Source: Streptomyces armeniacus (GTDB lineage Bacteria; Actinomycetota; Actinomycetes; Streptomycetales; Streptomycetaceae). Taken from it: a stretch of DNA of 64,000 nt. The notes below the pieces were generated by a model. The model was not told the origin of the DNA. It made no database searches and was given only the letters and a program-made list of their open reading frames with translations. Position 1 is the stretch's first letter. Each line of letters opens with the position of its first letter. The stretch is from positions 4,455,367-4,519,366 of the forward strand of contig NZ_CP031320.1 of the NCBI RefSeq assembly GCF_003355155.1. The letters are read 5' to 3'. The position numbers were made by a program, and so were the translations under genes. This document shows positions 41,087 to 49,709 of this stretch, piece after piece.

Positions 41087-41427
41087 CGCTCACCCTCCGC
41101 GTACGTCAGCAGGGCGGCGCAGTCGCGGGCGAGGTGCCGCACCTGCACGTGGGCGGAGAGCGGGCTGTCGCCGAGGTCGCGGGCGACGTCGAGGCGGATA
41201 CGGTCGAGCTGGGCGCGGCACTCGTACCACTGCACCGAGCCGTGCCACAGCTCTTCGGCGGCGGCCTCGGCGGCGGGCAGCAACAGCTCGACGTGCTCCC
41301 GCAGTTGCTGCTCCAGCTCGACCATGTCCGGACGCGCTGGCCGCGCCAGCGGCCGCAGCGCGCGGTCGACCGTGGCGCGGATCGCACGGACGTCGACCGC
41401 CTCCGTTGTCACCCCAGTGGAGTCCAC
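41083..41427 (-). CDS. DUF6415-like helical protein
   Basis: From the GTG at 41427, after GAAGGGG, the protein has 114 residues. It is an all-helical soluble protein: MVELEQQLREHVELLLPAAE, a Trp/Tyr-containing segment HGSVQWYECRAQLDRIRLDV, then VRHLARDCAALLTYAE. This matches small streptomycete proteins annotated DUF6415, often found beside XRE regulators and sometimes in natural-product clusters; their function is unproven. It is divergent from the XRE regulator and coupled to a small Cys-rich protein. Confidence 0.65.
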   Translation of the reverse strand: MDSTGVTTEAVDVRAIRATVDRALRPLARPARPDMVELEQQLREHVELLLPAAEAAAEELWHGSVQWYECRAQLDRIRLDVARDLGDSPLSAHVQVRHLARDCAALLTYAEGER

Positions 41428-41490
41428 AGTTACCCCTTCGCTACTGTGCGTTGCATGAGCGCAAGGTAGGACCGGGTACAAGACTGACGA

Positions 41491-41507
41491 GCACGCAAAG
41501 TGCGTGC
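41491..41507. promoter_or_regulatory. candidate XRE operator palindrome
   Basis: GCACGC and GCGTGC form a perfect 6-bp inverted repeat with a 5-base centre, 20 bases upstream of the XRE regulator start. The position suits autoregulation. Confidence 0.45.
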
Positions 41508-41526
41508 CTTGTGCGGGGAGTTCGCC

Positions 41527-42762
41527 ATGGAAACCGGACGCGTCGGACGCCGGATCGCCTACTGGCGCGAGCGGCGCGGCTTCACACAGGGCGACTTCGG
41601 CCGTCTTATGGGCAAGTCCCGCAGGTGGGTGCAGGACCTCGAAGGCGGACAGCGGCAGGCCGACCCGCGGCTGTCCGTGCTGGAGCGCGCAGCGGAGATC
41701 CTGCGCATCTCCCTGGAGGAGTTGTGGACCGACGCCCCCGCCGCTCCTGCCGGGACGGACCCGCCTCCGGAGGACGTCCGCGCCGTCGTCGACGCCCTGG
41801 ACCGGCACGACGTCATGACCGGCGCTTTCACGCCCGCCCATGATCCACCCGAGCTGTCGGCCATACGCGGCTCCCTCGGCTACTGCTGCGAGGCGTTCCA
41901 GGCGTGCCACTACACCGCCATCGGGCGGCAGCTCCCGAAGCTACTGATCGACGCGCACCGCACCGCGGCCGCCGCACGGGCCGACGCGGTGTGCGAGGCG
42001 TACTGTCTGCTCTCCCGCGTCTACCAGCTCACCGCGTCCTTCCTCCACAAGTACGGTGCCGCCGCCACGGCTCCCGCAGCCATTGCCGCGGACCGGGCCC
42101 TGACCGCCGCCGAACGGTCCGCGGACCCCGTCGCCATCGGGGCCGCCTCCCGCCGGGTCGCCAAGAGCCTGATGTACCAACGCCGTCCGGAGGCCGCCGT
42201 CGCCTTCGCCACCGACGCCGCCGCCCGGCTCCGCGACGATCTCACCGGAGCCGGGGCACGTGGGCTGTCCACGCTGGGCATGCTCTACCTCAACGCTGCC
42301 GTGGCCGCGTCCGCCGGCGAGCGCACGGCGCAGGCCGTGGCCACCGCGACCGCCCTTGTCGACGAGGCGGACGACGCTGCCGCCGAGCAGGGCGGTGACC
42401 GCAACGAGGACTGGACCGCGTTCGGCCCGACGAACGTCGGGCTGCACCGGGTCGATGTCCTCGTACGGTTCGAGGACGGCTGGTCGGCGATCGAGGCCGC
42501 CGACGGGCTGGCTGCGCCCTCGCTCCATGCGCTCACCCGCGAGCGCCGCGCGCAACATCTCATCGCGCTGGCACGTGCCGCGCTCCTGACCCGCCGGAAG
42601 GACGATGCCGCGCACGCGCTTCTGGAGGCCGAGCGGATGGCGCCGCAGGAGGTGAGGGAGCGACCGTCCAGCGTGGACCTCGTACGGGACGTGGTCGGCG
42701 TGACACCCGCCCCCGGCGGGGAGTTGCGCGCGCTCGCGGAGCGCTGTGGACTCCGGGCATGA
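41527..42762 (+). CDS. XRE-family regulator with helical repeat C-terminus
   Basis: The 411-residue protein has an N-terminal Cro/C1-type helix-turn-helix (IAYWRERRGFTQGDFGRLMG, SRRWVQDLEGGQR; residues about 7-60) and a long helical C-terminal region resembling tetratricopeptide-like repeats (ALTAAERSADPVAIGAASRR, ALIALARAALLTRRKDDAAHAL). This is the common large XRE regulator of streptomycetes, likely to sense a ligand or partner through the repeat domain. The ATG at 41527 follows GGGGAG; the frame is open to 41500. The stop overlaps the flavoprotein start as ATGA, so the two are co-translated. Confidence 0.9.
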   Translation: METGRVGRRIAYWRERRGFTQGDFGRLMGKSRRWVQDLEGGQRQADPRLSVLERAAEILRISLEELWTDAPAAPAGTDPPPEDVRAVVDALDRHDVMTGAFTPAHDPPELSAIRGSLGYCCEAFQACHYTAIGRQLPKLLIDAHRTAAAARADAVCEAYCLLSRVYQLTASFLHKYGAAATAPAAIAADRALTAAERSADPVAIGAASRRVAKSLMYQRRPEAAVAFATDAAARLRDDLTGAGARGLSTLGMLYLNAAVAASAGERTAQAVATATALVDEADDAAAEQGGDRNEDWTAFGPTNVGLHRVDVLVRFEDGWSAIEAADGLAAPSLHALTRERRAQHLIALARAALLTRRKDDAAHALLEAERMAPQEVRERPSSVDLVRDVVGVTPAPGGELRALAERCGLRA

Positions 42763-43310
42763 CCAAGCCCGTTCTGTACTTGATCGCCTGCGCTGCCGGT
42801 CCGGCCCGCTACGTTGACCTGGGCGTACGCCGTGCGCAGGAGCGCGGCTGGGACGTGTGTGCCGTCCTGACGCCGTCTGCCGCGCGCTGGTGGGACGTAC
42901 GCTTGCCGGAGCTGGAGGAGTTGACCGGCCGTACGGTGCGCTCCCGGTACAAGCTGCCGCACGAGGCGGACGCGCTGCCGAAGGCGGACGCCATGGTCGT
43001 CGCACCGCTGACGACGACGAGCGCCTGCAAGTGGGCGGCCGGGATCACGGACACCGTCGCGCTCGGACTCCCCGCCGAAGCCGTGCACTTGGGCGTGCCG
43101 GTGCTGGCGGCACCGTTCTGGTCGACGGCGCTGGGCGCGCAGCCCGCCGTGAACCACGCGGTGGAGGTCCTGCGGGAACAGGGCGTCCGAGTGGAGTTTC
43201 TCCCGGGTGAGCCCCATCCGCCGAAGCAGGGCGACGACGCGGGGTTCGGCTGGGAACGGCTGCTGGACGCACTCCACGAGGCTGCGGATCTTCGGCAAGG
43301 GCCTCGTTGA
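42759..43310 (+). CDS. flavoprotein (PPC-decarboxylase-like fold)
   Basis: The 183-residue protein has the homo-oligomeric flavin-containing Cys-decarboxylase fold: VLYLIACAAGPARYVDL, the FMN-contacting AMVVAPLTTTSACKWAAGI, and PVLAAPFWSTALGAQPAVNH. The His base of true phosphopantothenoylcysteine decarboxylases is not evident at the expected N-terminal place, so the reaction may differ. ATGA overlap with the XRE gene implies a functional pair, possibly a redox- or flavin-responsive switch. Streptomyces genomes carry several such XRE/flavoprotein pairs. Confidence 0.85.
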   Translation: MTKPVLYLIACAAGPARYVDLGVRRAQERGWDVCAVLTPSAARWWDVRLPELEELTGRTVRSRYKLPHEADALPKADAMVVAPLTTTSACKWAAGITDTVALGLPAEAVHLGVPVLAAPFWSTALGAQPAVNHAVEVLREQGVRVEFLPGEPHPPKQGDDAGFGWERLLDALHEAADLRQGPR

Positions 43311-43325
43311 GAGTCCGTACAGGCG

Positions 43326-43353
43326 CCCGCTGAGGCGGAAGGGCTCAGGCGGG
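43326..43353. terminator. possible terminator between convergent genes
   Basis: CCCGCTGAG and CTCAGGCGGG pair with a single bulge around a 9-base loop, between the flavoprotein and acetyltransferase genes. It overlaps the acetyltransferase stop codon. Confidence 0.45.
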
Positions 43354-43899
43354 TGGTCGGCGCAGGAGGCGCTGCATCCACAGCGAGCTGAGGTACCGGT
43401 CGTTCTTGACGGCGTACTCGCGGAAGACGCCGACCTCGGTGAAGCCGAACTTGCGGTGCAGCGCCACGGATGCCTCGTTCGGGACGGCGATGCCCGCCAG
43501 CGCGACGTGCACGGCCTCGTCGGCCAGGTGGTCGAACAGCGCTCCGTACAGCATGCTGCCCACGCCCCGGCCCCGGCTGTCGGCGTCGAGCGAGATGCTC
43601 ACCTCTACGGTCTCCGAGAACGCCTCGTGGTCCCGGTACCGCTGGCTGCAGGCGAAGCCCGCCACCCGTCCGCCGCGGCGCGCCACGAGGAGCCGGTACG
43701 GGCCGGACGGGCCGAAGCGGGAGAACCAGTCGCGCCGGTCGGCCACGCTCGTCGGACGGACGGCGAAGTTGGCGTCGGAGTGCGCCGCCGTGTAGTTGAG
43801 GATGTCGACGATTCCGGGGAGATCCGTCTCGTCTCCCACGACGATGTCGTACGGCGCGGGGCGGGGAGGTGCGTCTGGGCCAGGCGTGTCCGGCGTCAT
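43345..43899 (-). CDS. GNAT acetyltransferase, phosphinothricin-acetyltransferase-like
   Basis: The 184-residue enzyme has the GNAT fold with the acetyl-CoA loop DSRGRGVGSMLYGALFDHL and the C-terminal motif AVPNEASVALHRKFGFTEVGV, FREYAVKND. An early segment IVDILNYTAAHSDANFAVRP fits the Pat/Bar and YncA branch, whose members N-acetylate phosphinothricin, methionine sulfone or similar amino acids. Resistance cannot be claimed from sequence alone. The ATG at 43899 is the start. It converges on the flavoprotein gene. Confidence 0.88.
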   Translation of the reverse strand: MTPDTPGPDAPPRPAPYDIVVGDETDLPGIVDILNYTAAHSDANFAVRPTSVADRRDWFSRFGPSGPYRLLVARRGGRVAGFACSQRYRDHEAFSETVEVSISLDADSRGRGVGSMLYGALFDHLADEAVHVALAGIAVPNEASVALHRKFGFTEVGVFREYAVKNDRYLSSLWMQRLLRRPPA

Positions 43900-43995
43900 G
43901 GGTCCGGAGCCTAGGCGCTCCGGAGAAGCCCAGGCGCTCCGGACCCTGGGCCCTTGTCCGGCTGATGCCCAAAGACCCGCCGGGCAGGGACCGGC

Positions 43996-44928
43996 TCACC
44001 GCGGCAGGGCCTGGGCCAGGAGCTGCTGGAGGCGCAGGCCGCGGGACGCGTCCAGGGTGGGGGGACGGCCGGTGCGGACCGCGGTGGCGAATTCGCTGCG
44101 CAGCACCGGCCAGCACTCCTCGTGGTCCAGCGGTGCGGTGTCATACACCAACTCCGCCTCCGGGCCGAACAGTTCCAGCCGCGTCCGCGCCTTCGGCAGG
44201 TTCACCGCGCCCGACAGCGACGCCTGGCTGACCGCGCCGTTCTCGTGTTCACACGTGAGCTCGATCCAGCGGCGGGCGTCGCCCGTGCCGCGTACGGAGG
44301 TGATCGGCGCGACCGCCTCGTCCAGCAGGTCGAGGAGGTGCGGGCCGAGGTCGAGGAGCGCGCCGTGTTCCAGGCGCCAGGCCGTGGCGAAGTCGCCGCC
44401 CAGGAAGGCGCCGTGGAGGTAGCAGGAGCGGGCGCCGGTGATCTTCAGCTCGGCGGCGGCGCGCAGGAAGTCGCGGGTCGCGGGGTGGTAGCGCTTGGTC
44501 AGGACCAGTTGGGAGACGACGCCCGCCTCGGCGACCGCGTCCGCGACGGCGCGCGCGGCGGGCACGTCGGGCCCGAGCGGCTTCTCCAGCAGCAGCGCGC
44601 GGCCCGCGAGGGCGGCCCGTACGGCGAGTCCGGCCTGTACGGCGGGCGGTACGGCGAAGGCCACGGCCTCGCAGGTGTCGAGGAGTTCGTCGTACGAGGC
44701 GGCGGCCCGCGCGCCGTACGGCTCGGCCACCTCGCGGGCGGCCTCCGTACGCCGTGCCCACACGGCGACCAGCTCCGTCTCCGGGCCGGCGGCCAGGATG
44801 CGGGCGTGGGTGGCGCGGGCCCAGGGCCCGGCGCCGACGAGTCCGACGCGTACGGGGGCGGCGGCGCGTACGGGGGCTCCGGCCCGTACGGGGGCTCCGG
44901 CAGGAGGAGACGGGCTCATGCGGCTCAC
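43996..44928 (-). CDS. Gfo/Idh/MocA-family oxidoreductase
   Basis: The 310-residue protein has an N-terminal NAD(P)-binding fold (VRVGLVGAGPWARATHARIL) after a short AGAPVRA repeat, the catalytic-lysine motif LLLEKPLGPD, and the C-terminal alpha/beta domain (KRYHPATRDFLRA, WRLEHGALLDLGPHLLDLL). Such enzymes oxidise sugars or inositols. The GTG at 44928 overlaps the ROK regulator stop (GTGA); an ATG at 44919 is also possible. It is the last gene of the minus-strand arm of the sugar locus and probably oxidises a product of the imported carbohydrate. Confidence 0.9.
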   Translation of the reverse strand: MSRMSPSPPAGAPVRAGAPVRAAAPVRVGLVGAGPWARATHARILAAGPETELVAVWARRTEAAREVAEPYGARAAASYDELLDTCEAVAFAVPPAVQAGLAVRAALAGRALLLEKPLGPDVPAARAVADAVAEAGVVSQLVLTKRYHPATRDFLRAAAELKITGARSCYLHGAFLGGDFATAWRLEHGALLDLGPHLLDLLDEAVAPITSVRGTGDARRWIELTCEHENGAVSQASLSGAVNLPKARTRLELFGPEAELVYDTAPLDHEECWPVLRSEFATAVRTGRPPTLDASRGLRLQQLLAQALPR

Positions 44929-46199
44929 AGCCCCATCGCCGCGAGCCGCGCGTCCGCGCGGTCCGGTGCGTACAGGTGCTCCACGACCAGCGCGCCCGCC
45001 CCGGCCAGCCCCGCCCGGTCGCCCAACTCCGAGGTGACGACCTGGAGATGGGCGGTCGTACGCGGCATCGCCCGCTGGTACAGCAGCTCGCGTACGCCGG
45101 TCAGGAACGGGGTGCCGGCGAGCTCGCCCGCGATCATCAGTACGCCCGGGTTGAGCACGGTGACGACGGTGACCAGCACCTCCCCCACCCGGCGCCCCGC
45201 GTCGCGGGCGAGGCGTACGGCGTCCGGCTGACCGGCGGCGAGCTGGTCGCGTACGTCCGAGCCGGAGGCGGTGGGCACCCCGGCCGCGGCCAGCTGCCCG
45301 GCGAGGGCGCGGCCGCTGGCGACGGCGGCGAGGCAGCCGTACGAGCCGCACATGCACAGCGCGTCCTGGCAGTCGTGCAGCCGGATGTGGCCGATGTCGC
45401 CTGCGCCGCCGTCGATGCCCCGGTACAGGCCGCCGTCCACGACGACACCGGCGCCGATTCCGGTGGAGACCTTGACGAGGAGGAAGGCGGCGCAGTCGGG
45501 GTGGCCGACGCGCTGTTCGGCGTACGCCATGAGGTTGGCGTCGTTGTCCACCAGTACGGGGACGTCCGCCTCCGCGGGGACATCCGCATCGGCGAGGGCG
45601 TCCGCCTCCGCGGGGACATCCGCATCGGCGAGGGCCGCCCCGCCGGTGTGTTCGGCGAAGGAGCGGCGCATCCGTTCGGCGACCGGATAGCGGTCCCAGC
45701 CGGGCATGATCGGCGGCTGTACGACCTGGCCCGACTCCCAGTCCACCGGGCCCGGCACGGACAGCCCGATGCCGCAGACCTTCGCAGGCGCCGTACCGGA
45801 CTCCGTCAGCAGCCGCGCGAACCACTCGCCGAGCCGGTCGAGCACCGCGTCCGGGCCGTCGTCGATGAGCAGCGGCCCGGCGTGCTCGGCGAGGACCGTG
45901 CCGGCGAGGTCGAGCACGGCGGCGCGCGCGTGCCGGGTCTCCAGGTCGGCGGCGAGCACCACGGCGTGCGACGCGTCGAACTCCAGCCGCGCCGACGGCC
46001 GTCCGCCGGACGCCCCGGCGGCGCCGGTGGCGCCCGCGGCGCCCGCGCGCAGCCAGCCCGCGCCGAACAGCTGGTCCAGCCGGTGCCCCACGGTGGAGCG
46101 GGACAGCCCGGTGGCGCGCTGGAGCTCACCGCGCGTGGTCGCGGCCCCGGTGCGGATCAGCCGCAGCAGGTGGCCCGCGCTCGCCTGGTTCCCGGTCAT
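44925..46199 (-). CDS. ROK-family transcriptional regulator with a tandem duplication
   Basis: The 424-residue protein has an N-terminal winged helix-turn-helix (GELQRATGLSRSTVGHRLDQL) and a ROK sugar-sensing domain: VCGIGLSVPGPVD, VLVDNDANLMAYAEQR, STGIGAGVVVDGGLYRG, the zinc-site motif with Cys (GDIGHIRLHDCQDALCMCG, then YGCL), and LNPGVLMIAGEL. Residues around 190-215 contain ADADVPAEAD twice, from a near-perfect 36-base tandem duplication (45565-45636) beside the sugar-binding VLVDND. It probably represses both arms of the sugar locus until its inducer appears. It overlaps the Gfo/Idh/MocA gene. Confidence 0.92.
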   Translation of the reverse strand: MTGNQASAGHLLRLIRTGAATTRGELQRATGLSRSTVGHRLDQLFGAGWLRAGAAGATGAAGASGGRPSARLEFDASHAVVLAADLETRHARAAVLDLAGTVLAEHAGPLLIDDGPDAVLDRLGEWFARLLTESGTAPAKVCGIGLSVPGPVDWESGQVVQPPIMPGWDRYPVAERMRRSFAEHTGGAALADADVPAEADALADADVPAEADVPVLVDNDANLMAYAEQRVGHPDCAAFLLVKVSTGIGAGVVVDGGLYRGIDGGAGDIGHIRLHDCQDALCMCGSYGCLAAVASGRALAGQLAAAGVPTASGSDVRDQLAAGQPDAVRLARDAGRRVGEVLVTVVTVLNPGVLMIAGELAGTPFLTGVRELLYQRAMPRTTAHLQVVTSELGDRAGLAGAGALVVEHLYAPDRADARLAAMGL

Positions 46200-46251
46200 C
46201 GGGTCATACCGTCCGTCGCCTCCCGTACCGTCCGTCGCCTTCCCGTACCGC

Positions 46252-47121
46252 TCAGCCCTTGTCCGCGCCGCTGGTGAGACCCTCGGTCAGCAGGCGTTCG
46301 GCCAGGAAGAACAGGAGTACCACGGGCAGGGTGAGCACCACGGACCCGGCCATCAGCACGGTCTTGGAGACCTCGATGCCGCCCGCGAGCTGCTGGAGCC
46401 CGAGCGACACCGTCCACTTGCCGGGTTCCGCCGCCAGGAAGAGGAGCGCGAAGAGGAACTCGTTCCAGGCGATCATGAAGATGTACAGCCCCGTGGCCAT
46501 GATCGACGGCATCGCGAGCGGCAGCACCACCTTCCGTACGGTCTGCAGCCGCGAGCAGCCGTCGATCGCGGCGGCCTCCTCGATGCTGTACGGGATGGTG
46601 ACGAAGTAGTTCTTCATCATGTAGATCGACACCGGCACGGTCTGGGCGATGTAGACGATCGCGAGCCCCACCAGGCTCCCCTGGAGCCCCATCTTCGCGA
46701 ACATCACGAAGAGCGGCACGGCCAGCAGCGTGGCCGGAAACAGATACACGGCGAGGAAGAGTGTGCTGACGTGCCGTCCGCCGAAGAACCGCAGCCGGCT
46801 GATCGCGTACGCCCCCGGCACCGCCGCCGCCAGCGTCAGCGCGACCGTGGCGAGCGAGACGAGCGCGGAGTTCGTCAACATGGTCAGGAAGCCCTGGCCG
46901 CCCTCCGAAGTGGGCCGCAGCACCTCCTCGTACGTCGTGGTGGTGAGCTCCTTCGTGGACACCCACAGCCGCCCCGGGTCGAGCAGCAGCGCGTCGATCG
47001 GCTTCAGGGACAGCAGCACCATGTAGTAGAAGGGCACCAGGGTGATCAGCCCGAGGAAGGCGATGACCACCCAGCGGAACGCTCCGAAGAACCGCTCCTC
47101 GAACTGTGCGCGGCTCGTCAC
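46252..47121 (-). CDS. carbohydrate ABC transporter permease (MalG-like)
   Basis: The 289-residue inner-membrane permease has six helices and the EAA motif IEEAAAIDGCSRLQTVRKVVLPLAMP that contacts the ATPase. It is the MalG/CUT1-type partner of the permease encoded just upstream, whose stop its GTG start overlaps (GTGA). No ABC ATPase is encoded in the locus; streptomycetes commonly share MsiK among such systems. Between it and the ROK gene lies a short CCGTCCGTCGCC repeat. Confidence 0.95.
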   Translation of the reverse strand: MTSRAQFEERFFGAFRWVVIAFLGLITLVPFYYMVLLSLKPIDALLLDPGRLWVSTKELTTTTYEEVLRPTSEGGQGFLTMLTNSALVSLATVALTLAAAVPGAYAISRLRFFGGRHVSTLFLAVYLFPATLLAVPLFVMFAKMGLQGSLVGLAIVYIAQTVPVSIYMMKNYFVTIPYSIEEAAAIDGCSRLQTVRKVVLPLAMPSIMATGLYIFMIAWNEFLFALLFLAAEPGKWTVSLGLQQLAGGIEVSKTVLMAGSVVLTLPVVLLFFLAERLLTEGLTSGADKG

Positions 47122-48113
47122 GACTCCTCCTGGACCTTCTTGGCGAAGAACTTGAAGTAGATGCCCAGCAGGACCATCAGGATCCCGGCGAGCACGAGTG
47201 CCTGGGCCGCGGCGGCGCCCACGTCGTAGCGCGCGGTGAGGAAGTCGTAGACCCGTACCGCGATCACGTCGGTGCCAGCGCCGCCGCCGGTCAGCAGGTA
47301 GACGTCGTCGAACTTGTTGAACGTCATGATGAAGCGCAGCACGCACAGCAGCGCGATGACCGGCATCAGCTGCGGCAACAGGACGTACCGGAAGCGCTGG
47401 GTGAGCGTCGCGCCGTCCACCGTGGCCGCCTCCTCCAGCCCGTCCGGCACGGCCTGCAGCCGGGCCAGCAGGAAGAGGAAGGCGAACGGGAAGTACCGCC
47501 ACGTCTCGAACGCGATCACCGTGAGCAGCGCCAGCGGCACGTCGAAGTGCAGCCCCAGCAGGCCGACTTCGTACTCGCGGGTGGAGAGGAACGCGATCGG
47601 GTCGTCCCAGCCGAAGAGGCTGCGCCCCCACTCGTTCACGATGCCGAACTGCGGGCTGAGCGCGATCTCCCAGACGAACGCCACGGCCACCACCGGCGCC
47701 ACGTACGGCAGCAGCATCGCGCCGCGCAGGATGCCCCGGCCGCGGAACGGGCGGCGCAGCGCGAGCGCCGCCGTCAGCCCGAGCAGTACGGAGCCCACGG
47801 TGGCGCCGACGGTGTAGACGAGCGTGGTGACGAGGCTGGACCAGAAGCCGGGTGACGCGAAGACGCTGTCGAAGTTGTCCAGGGACCAGTTCCCGAACAG
47901 CCCCATCCCCTGGATGTCGACCAGCTTCGCGTCCTGGAACGCCAGCAGCACCGTCCACAGGATGGGCAGCACGACCACCACCAGGACCACCACGAAGGTG
48001 GGCGTGACGAAGGCCAGCCCGGCCCGGTTCTCGCGGCCGCTCGCGGTGAGGGGGCGCCGCCCGCCCGGGGGCAGGCCGCGGGCGCGGCGGGACAGGTGAG
48101 CTCTCGTCGTCAT
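47118..48113 (-). CDS. carbohydrate ABC transporter permease (MalF-like)
   Basis: The 331-residue permease begins with a basic cytoplasmic tail of about 30 residues, then six helices starting AFVTPTFVVVLVVVVLPILW. The EAA motif is LEEAATVDGATLTQRFRYVLLPQLMP. It forms the membrane channel with the MalG-like subunit and lies 38 bases downstream of the solute-binding protein gene. The ATG at 48113 is used; the open frame upstream is antisense to other coding and not real. Confidence 0.95.
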   Translation of the reverse strand: MTTRAHLSRRARGLPPGGRRPLTASGRENRAGLAFVTPTFVVVLVVVVLPILWTVLLAFQDAKLVDIQGMGLFGNWSLDNFDSVFASPGFWSSLVTTLVYTVGATVGSVLLGLTAALALRRPFRGRGILRGAMLLPYVAPVVAVAFVWEIALSPQFGIVNEWGRSLFGWDDPIAFLSTREYEVGLLGLHFDVPLALLTVIAFETWRYFPFAFLFLLARLQAVPDGLEEAATVDGATLTQRFRYVLLPQLMPVIALLCVLRFIMTFNKFDDVYLLTGGGAGTDVIAVRVYDFLTARYDVGAAAAQALVLAGILMVLLGIYFKFFAKKVQEES

Positions 48114-48151
48114 GGGTCGCGTACCTCGTGGGCTTCTGCGGGCGGGCCGGT

Positions 48152-49564
48152 TCACTGGAGGGACTTCTGCAGCGCGGACACTTCGTCGGCGGCTTCGCGC
48201 GCGGCCTCGCCGGGTTCCGTCTGGCCGCTGGTCATGGCGCCGATGGTCTTGGGTACGGGCAGTTCGCCGTTGGTGGCGCCGACGAGCACGCCCTCGCCCT
48301 GCTCGATGCCCCAGCGCTTCATGCGGCCGACGGCCTCGGTGAGCTGGTCCAGCAGCTCCGGCCGGAACACCTCGTTCATGGGCTTCTTCTTGTCGACGCC
48401 GACGCTGCTGTCCCGCCAGGCCCGTTCGAACTTCCGGGGGTCGTCGGCGGTGCCGCCGCGGACCGGGATCTTGCCCTCGGGCGACATCCCGAACCAGTCC
48501 GCGTAGCCGGTGTTCATCATGTACTCGATGAACTTCCGCGACGCGCCCGTCTCCGCGCTCCGCGTCACCGCCCAGGACGTGATCTCGCCGAACTGGGCGG
48601 GCTCCTCTGCGTCCGGGCCGCGCAGCGAGGTGACGATGCCGCTGCGGTCCGAGAGGTAGCGGCCGCCCTCCTTCGTGCACTGCGGGCAGCTCGGCAGCGC
48701 GTCCTTGCGCAGGCCCGCCAGCTCGTCGAGGACGAACGAGGACCACAGCAGCATCGGCGCCTTGCCGGAGAAGTACGTGGCGCGGGTCGAGTCGACGGTC
48801 TGGGTGCCGGCGGCGCCGTGCTCTCCGCCGAGCGCGTTGTACGCGTCGAACGCCGTGCGGCAGGCCGGGGAGGACAGCCGGATCTCGCCCTGCCCGTCGA
48901 CGAGTTGACAGTCGTTGGCGAGGGCGACGCTCTCGAAGCTCTGCTGTGTGAAGACGTCCCCGGGGTCGGTGGCGACGGCGGCGCCGTTCTGCCCGCGCGT
49001 GTCGAGTTTCTCGGCGGCGCGCAGCATCTTGTCGTAGGTGTCGGGGACCGGCAGGCCCGCCTTCTTCAGCAGGTCCTTGCGGTAGACGAGGATCTGCAGC
49101 CAGGCGTCGGAGGGTACGGCGAGCTGGGCGCCGCCGTCGGCGGTGAGGCGGAGCGCGTTCTCGTCGAAGGTGCCCTTGCCGAGCTTCCGTACGAGGTCGG
49201 TGGTGACCTCCGTGTTGAGCAGTCCGTTGCCGTGCATCTGCCAGACCTGGCCCATCGGGATGGCCCCGATGACGTCGGGCAGGTTGCCCGCGGCGGCGGC
49301 CGACATGATCAGCTGCGGCAGCTGGTTCTCGGCGACGCCGACCAGCTCGACGTCGATGCCCGACCGCTGCTCGAACCGGTGGACGACCTTCTTGCTCGCC
49401 TCCATCCGGTCCGGGAGGTTCTCCAGGGACCAGACCGTGATCTTGTTGTCCGGCTTGCCTGGTTTGCCTGCCTGGCTGTCCGCGCAGCCGGCCAGCAGGC
49501 CACTGCCCAGCACCAGGGCAAGAGCGGCCGCGGTCGCCCTCGACCGCCGCGTCCACTTGCGCAT
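48152..49564 (-). CDS. sugar ABC transporter solute-binding lipoprotein
   Basis: The 470-residue extracytoplasmic binding protein has a signal peptide with lipobox (SGLLAGCAD; lipidated Cys about residue 27), then the family-1 fold: KITVWSLENLPDRMEASKKV, NLPDVIGAIPMGQVWQM, and Trp-rich segments (SDAWLQILVYRKDLLKKAG, LLWSSFVLDEL, ITSWAVT) typical of carbohydrate pockets. A Cys pair, PSCPQCTK, may be structural. It is the first gene of the minus-strand arm and starts 145 bases from the divergent dehydrogenase gene. The bound sugar is unknown. Confidence 0.94.
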   Translation of the reverse strand: MRKWTRRSRATAAALALVLGSGLLAGCADSQAGKPGKPDNKITVWSLENLPDRMEASKKVVHRFEQRSGIDVELVGVAENQLPQLIMSAAAAGNLPDVIGAIPMGQVWQMHGNGLLNTEVTTDLVRKLGKGTFDENALRLTADGGAQLAVPSDAWLQILVYRKDLLKKAGLPVPDTYDKMLRAAEKLDTRGQNGAAVATDPGDVFTQQSFESVALANDCQLVDGQGEIRLSSPACRTAFDAYNALGGEHGAAGTQTVDSTRATYFSGKAPMLLWSSFVLDELAGLRKDALPSCPQCTKEGGRYLSDRSGIVTSLRGPDAEEPAQFGEITSWAVTRSAETGASRKFIEYMMNTGYADWFGMSPEGKIPVRGGTADDPRKFERAWRDSSVGVDKKKPMNEVFRPELLDQLTEAVGRMKRWGIEQGEGVLVGATNGELPVPKTIGAMTSGQTEPGEAAREAADEVSALQKSLQ

Positions 49565-49637
49565 GCCTCGTCCTTACGCCGCTGTGCCGCTTCCGTCTGT
49601 CACTTCCGCTTGTTCGTCAGGCATCACAGCACCACTT

Positions 49638-49667
49638 TTGCCTAATGACAAGACGTATCCTTAAGGT
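49638..49667 (+). promoter_or_regulatory. promoter and palindrome of the divergent sugar locus
   Basis: TTGCCT (49638-49643) and TAAGGT (49662-49667), 18 bases apart, form a plausible promoter for the plus-strand arm. CCTTAAGG (49659-49666), an 8-bp perfect palindrome, overlaps the -10 element and may be part of the ROK operator. The region is AT-rich compared with its surroundings. Confidence 0.45.
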
Positions 49668-49709
49668 ATCTTCGACATAACCGTGGCAGCCCAACCCATC
49701 GGAGTCTTC

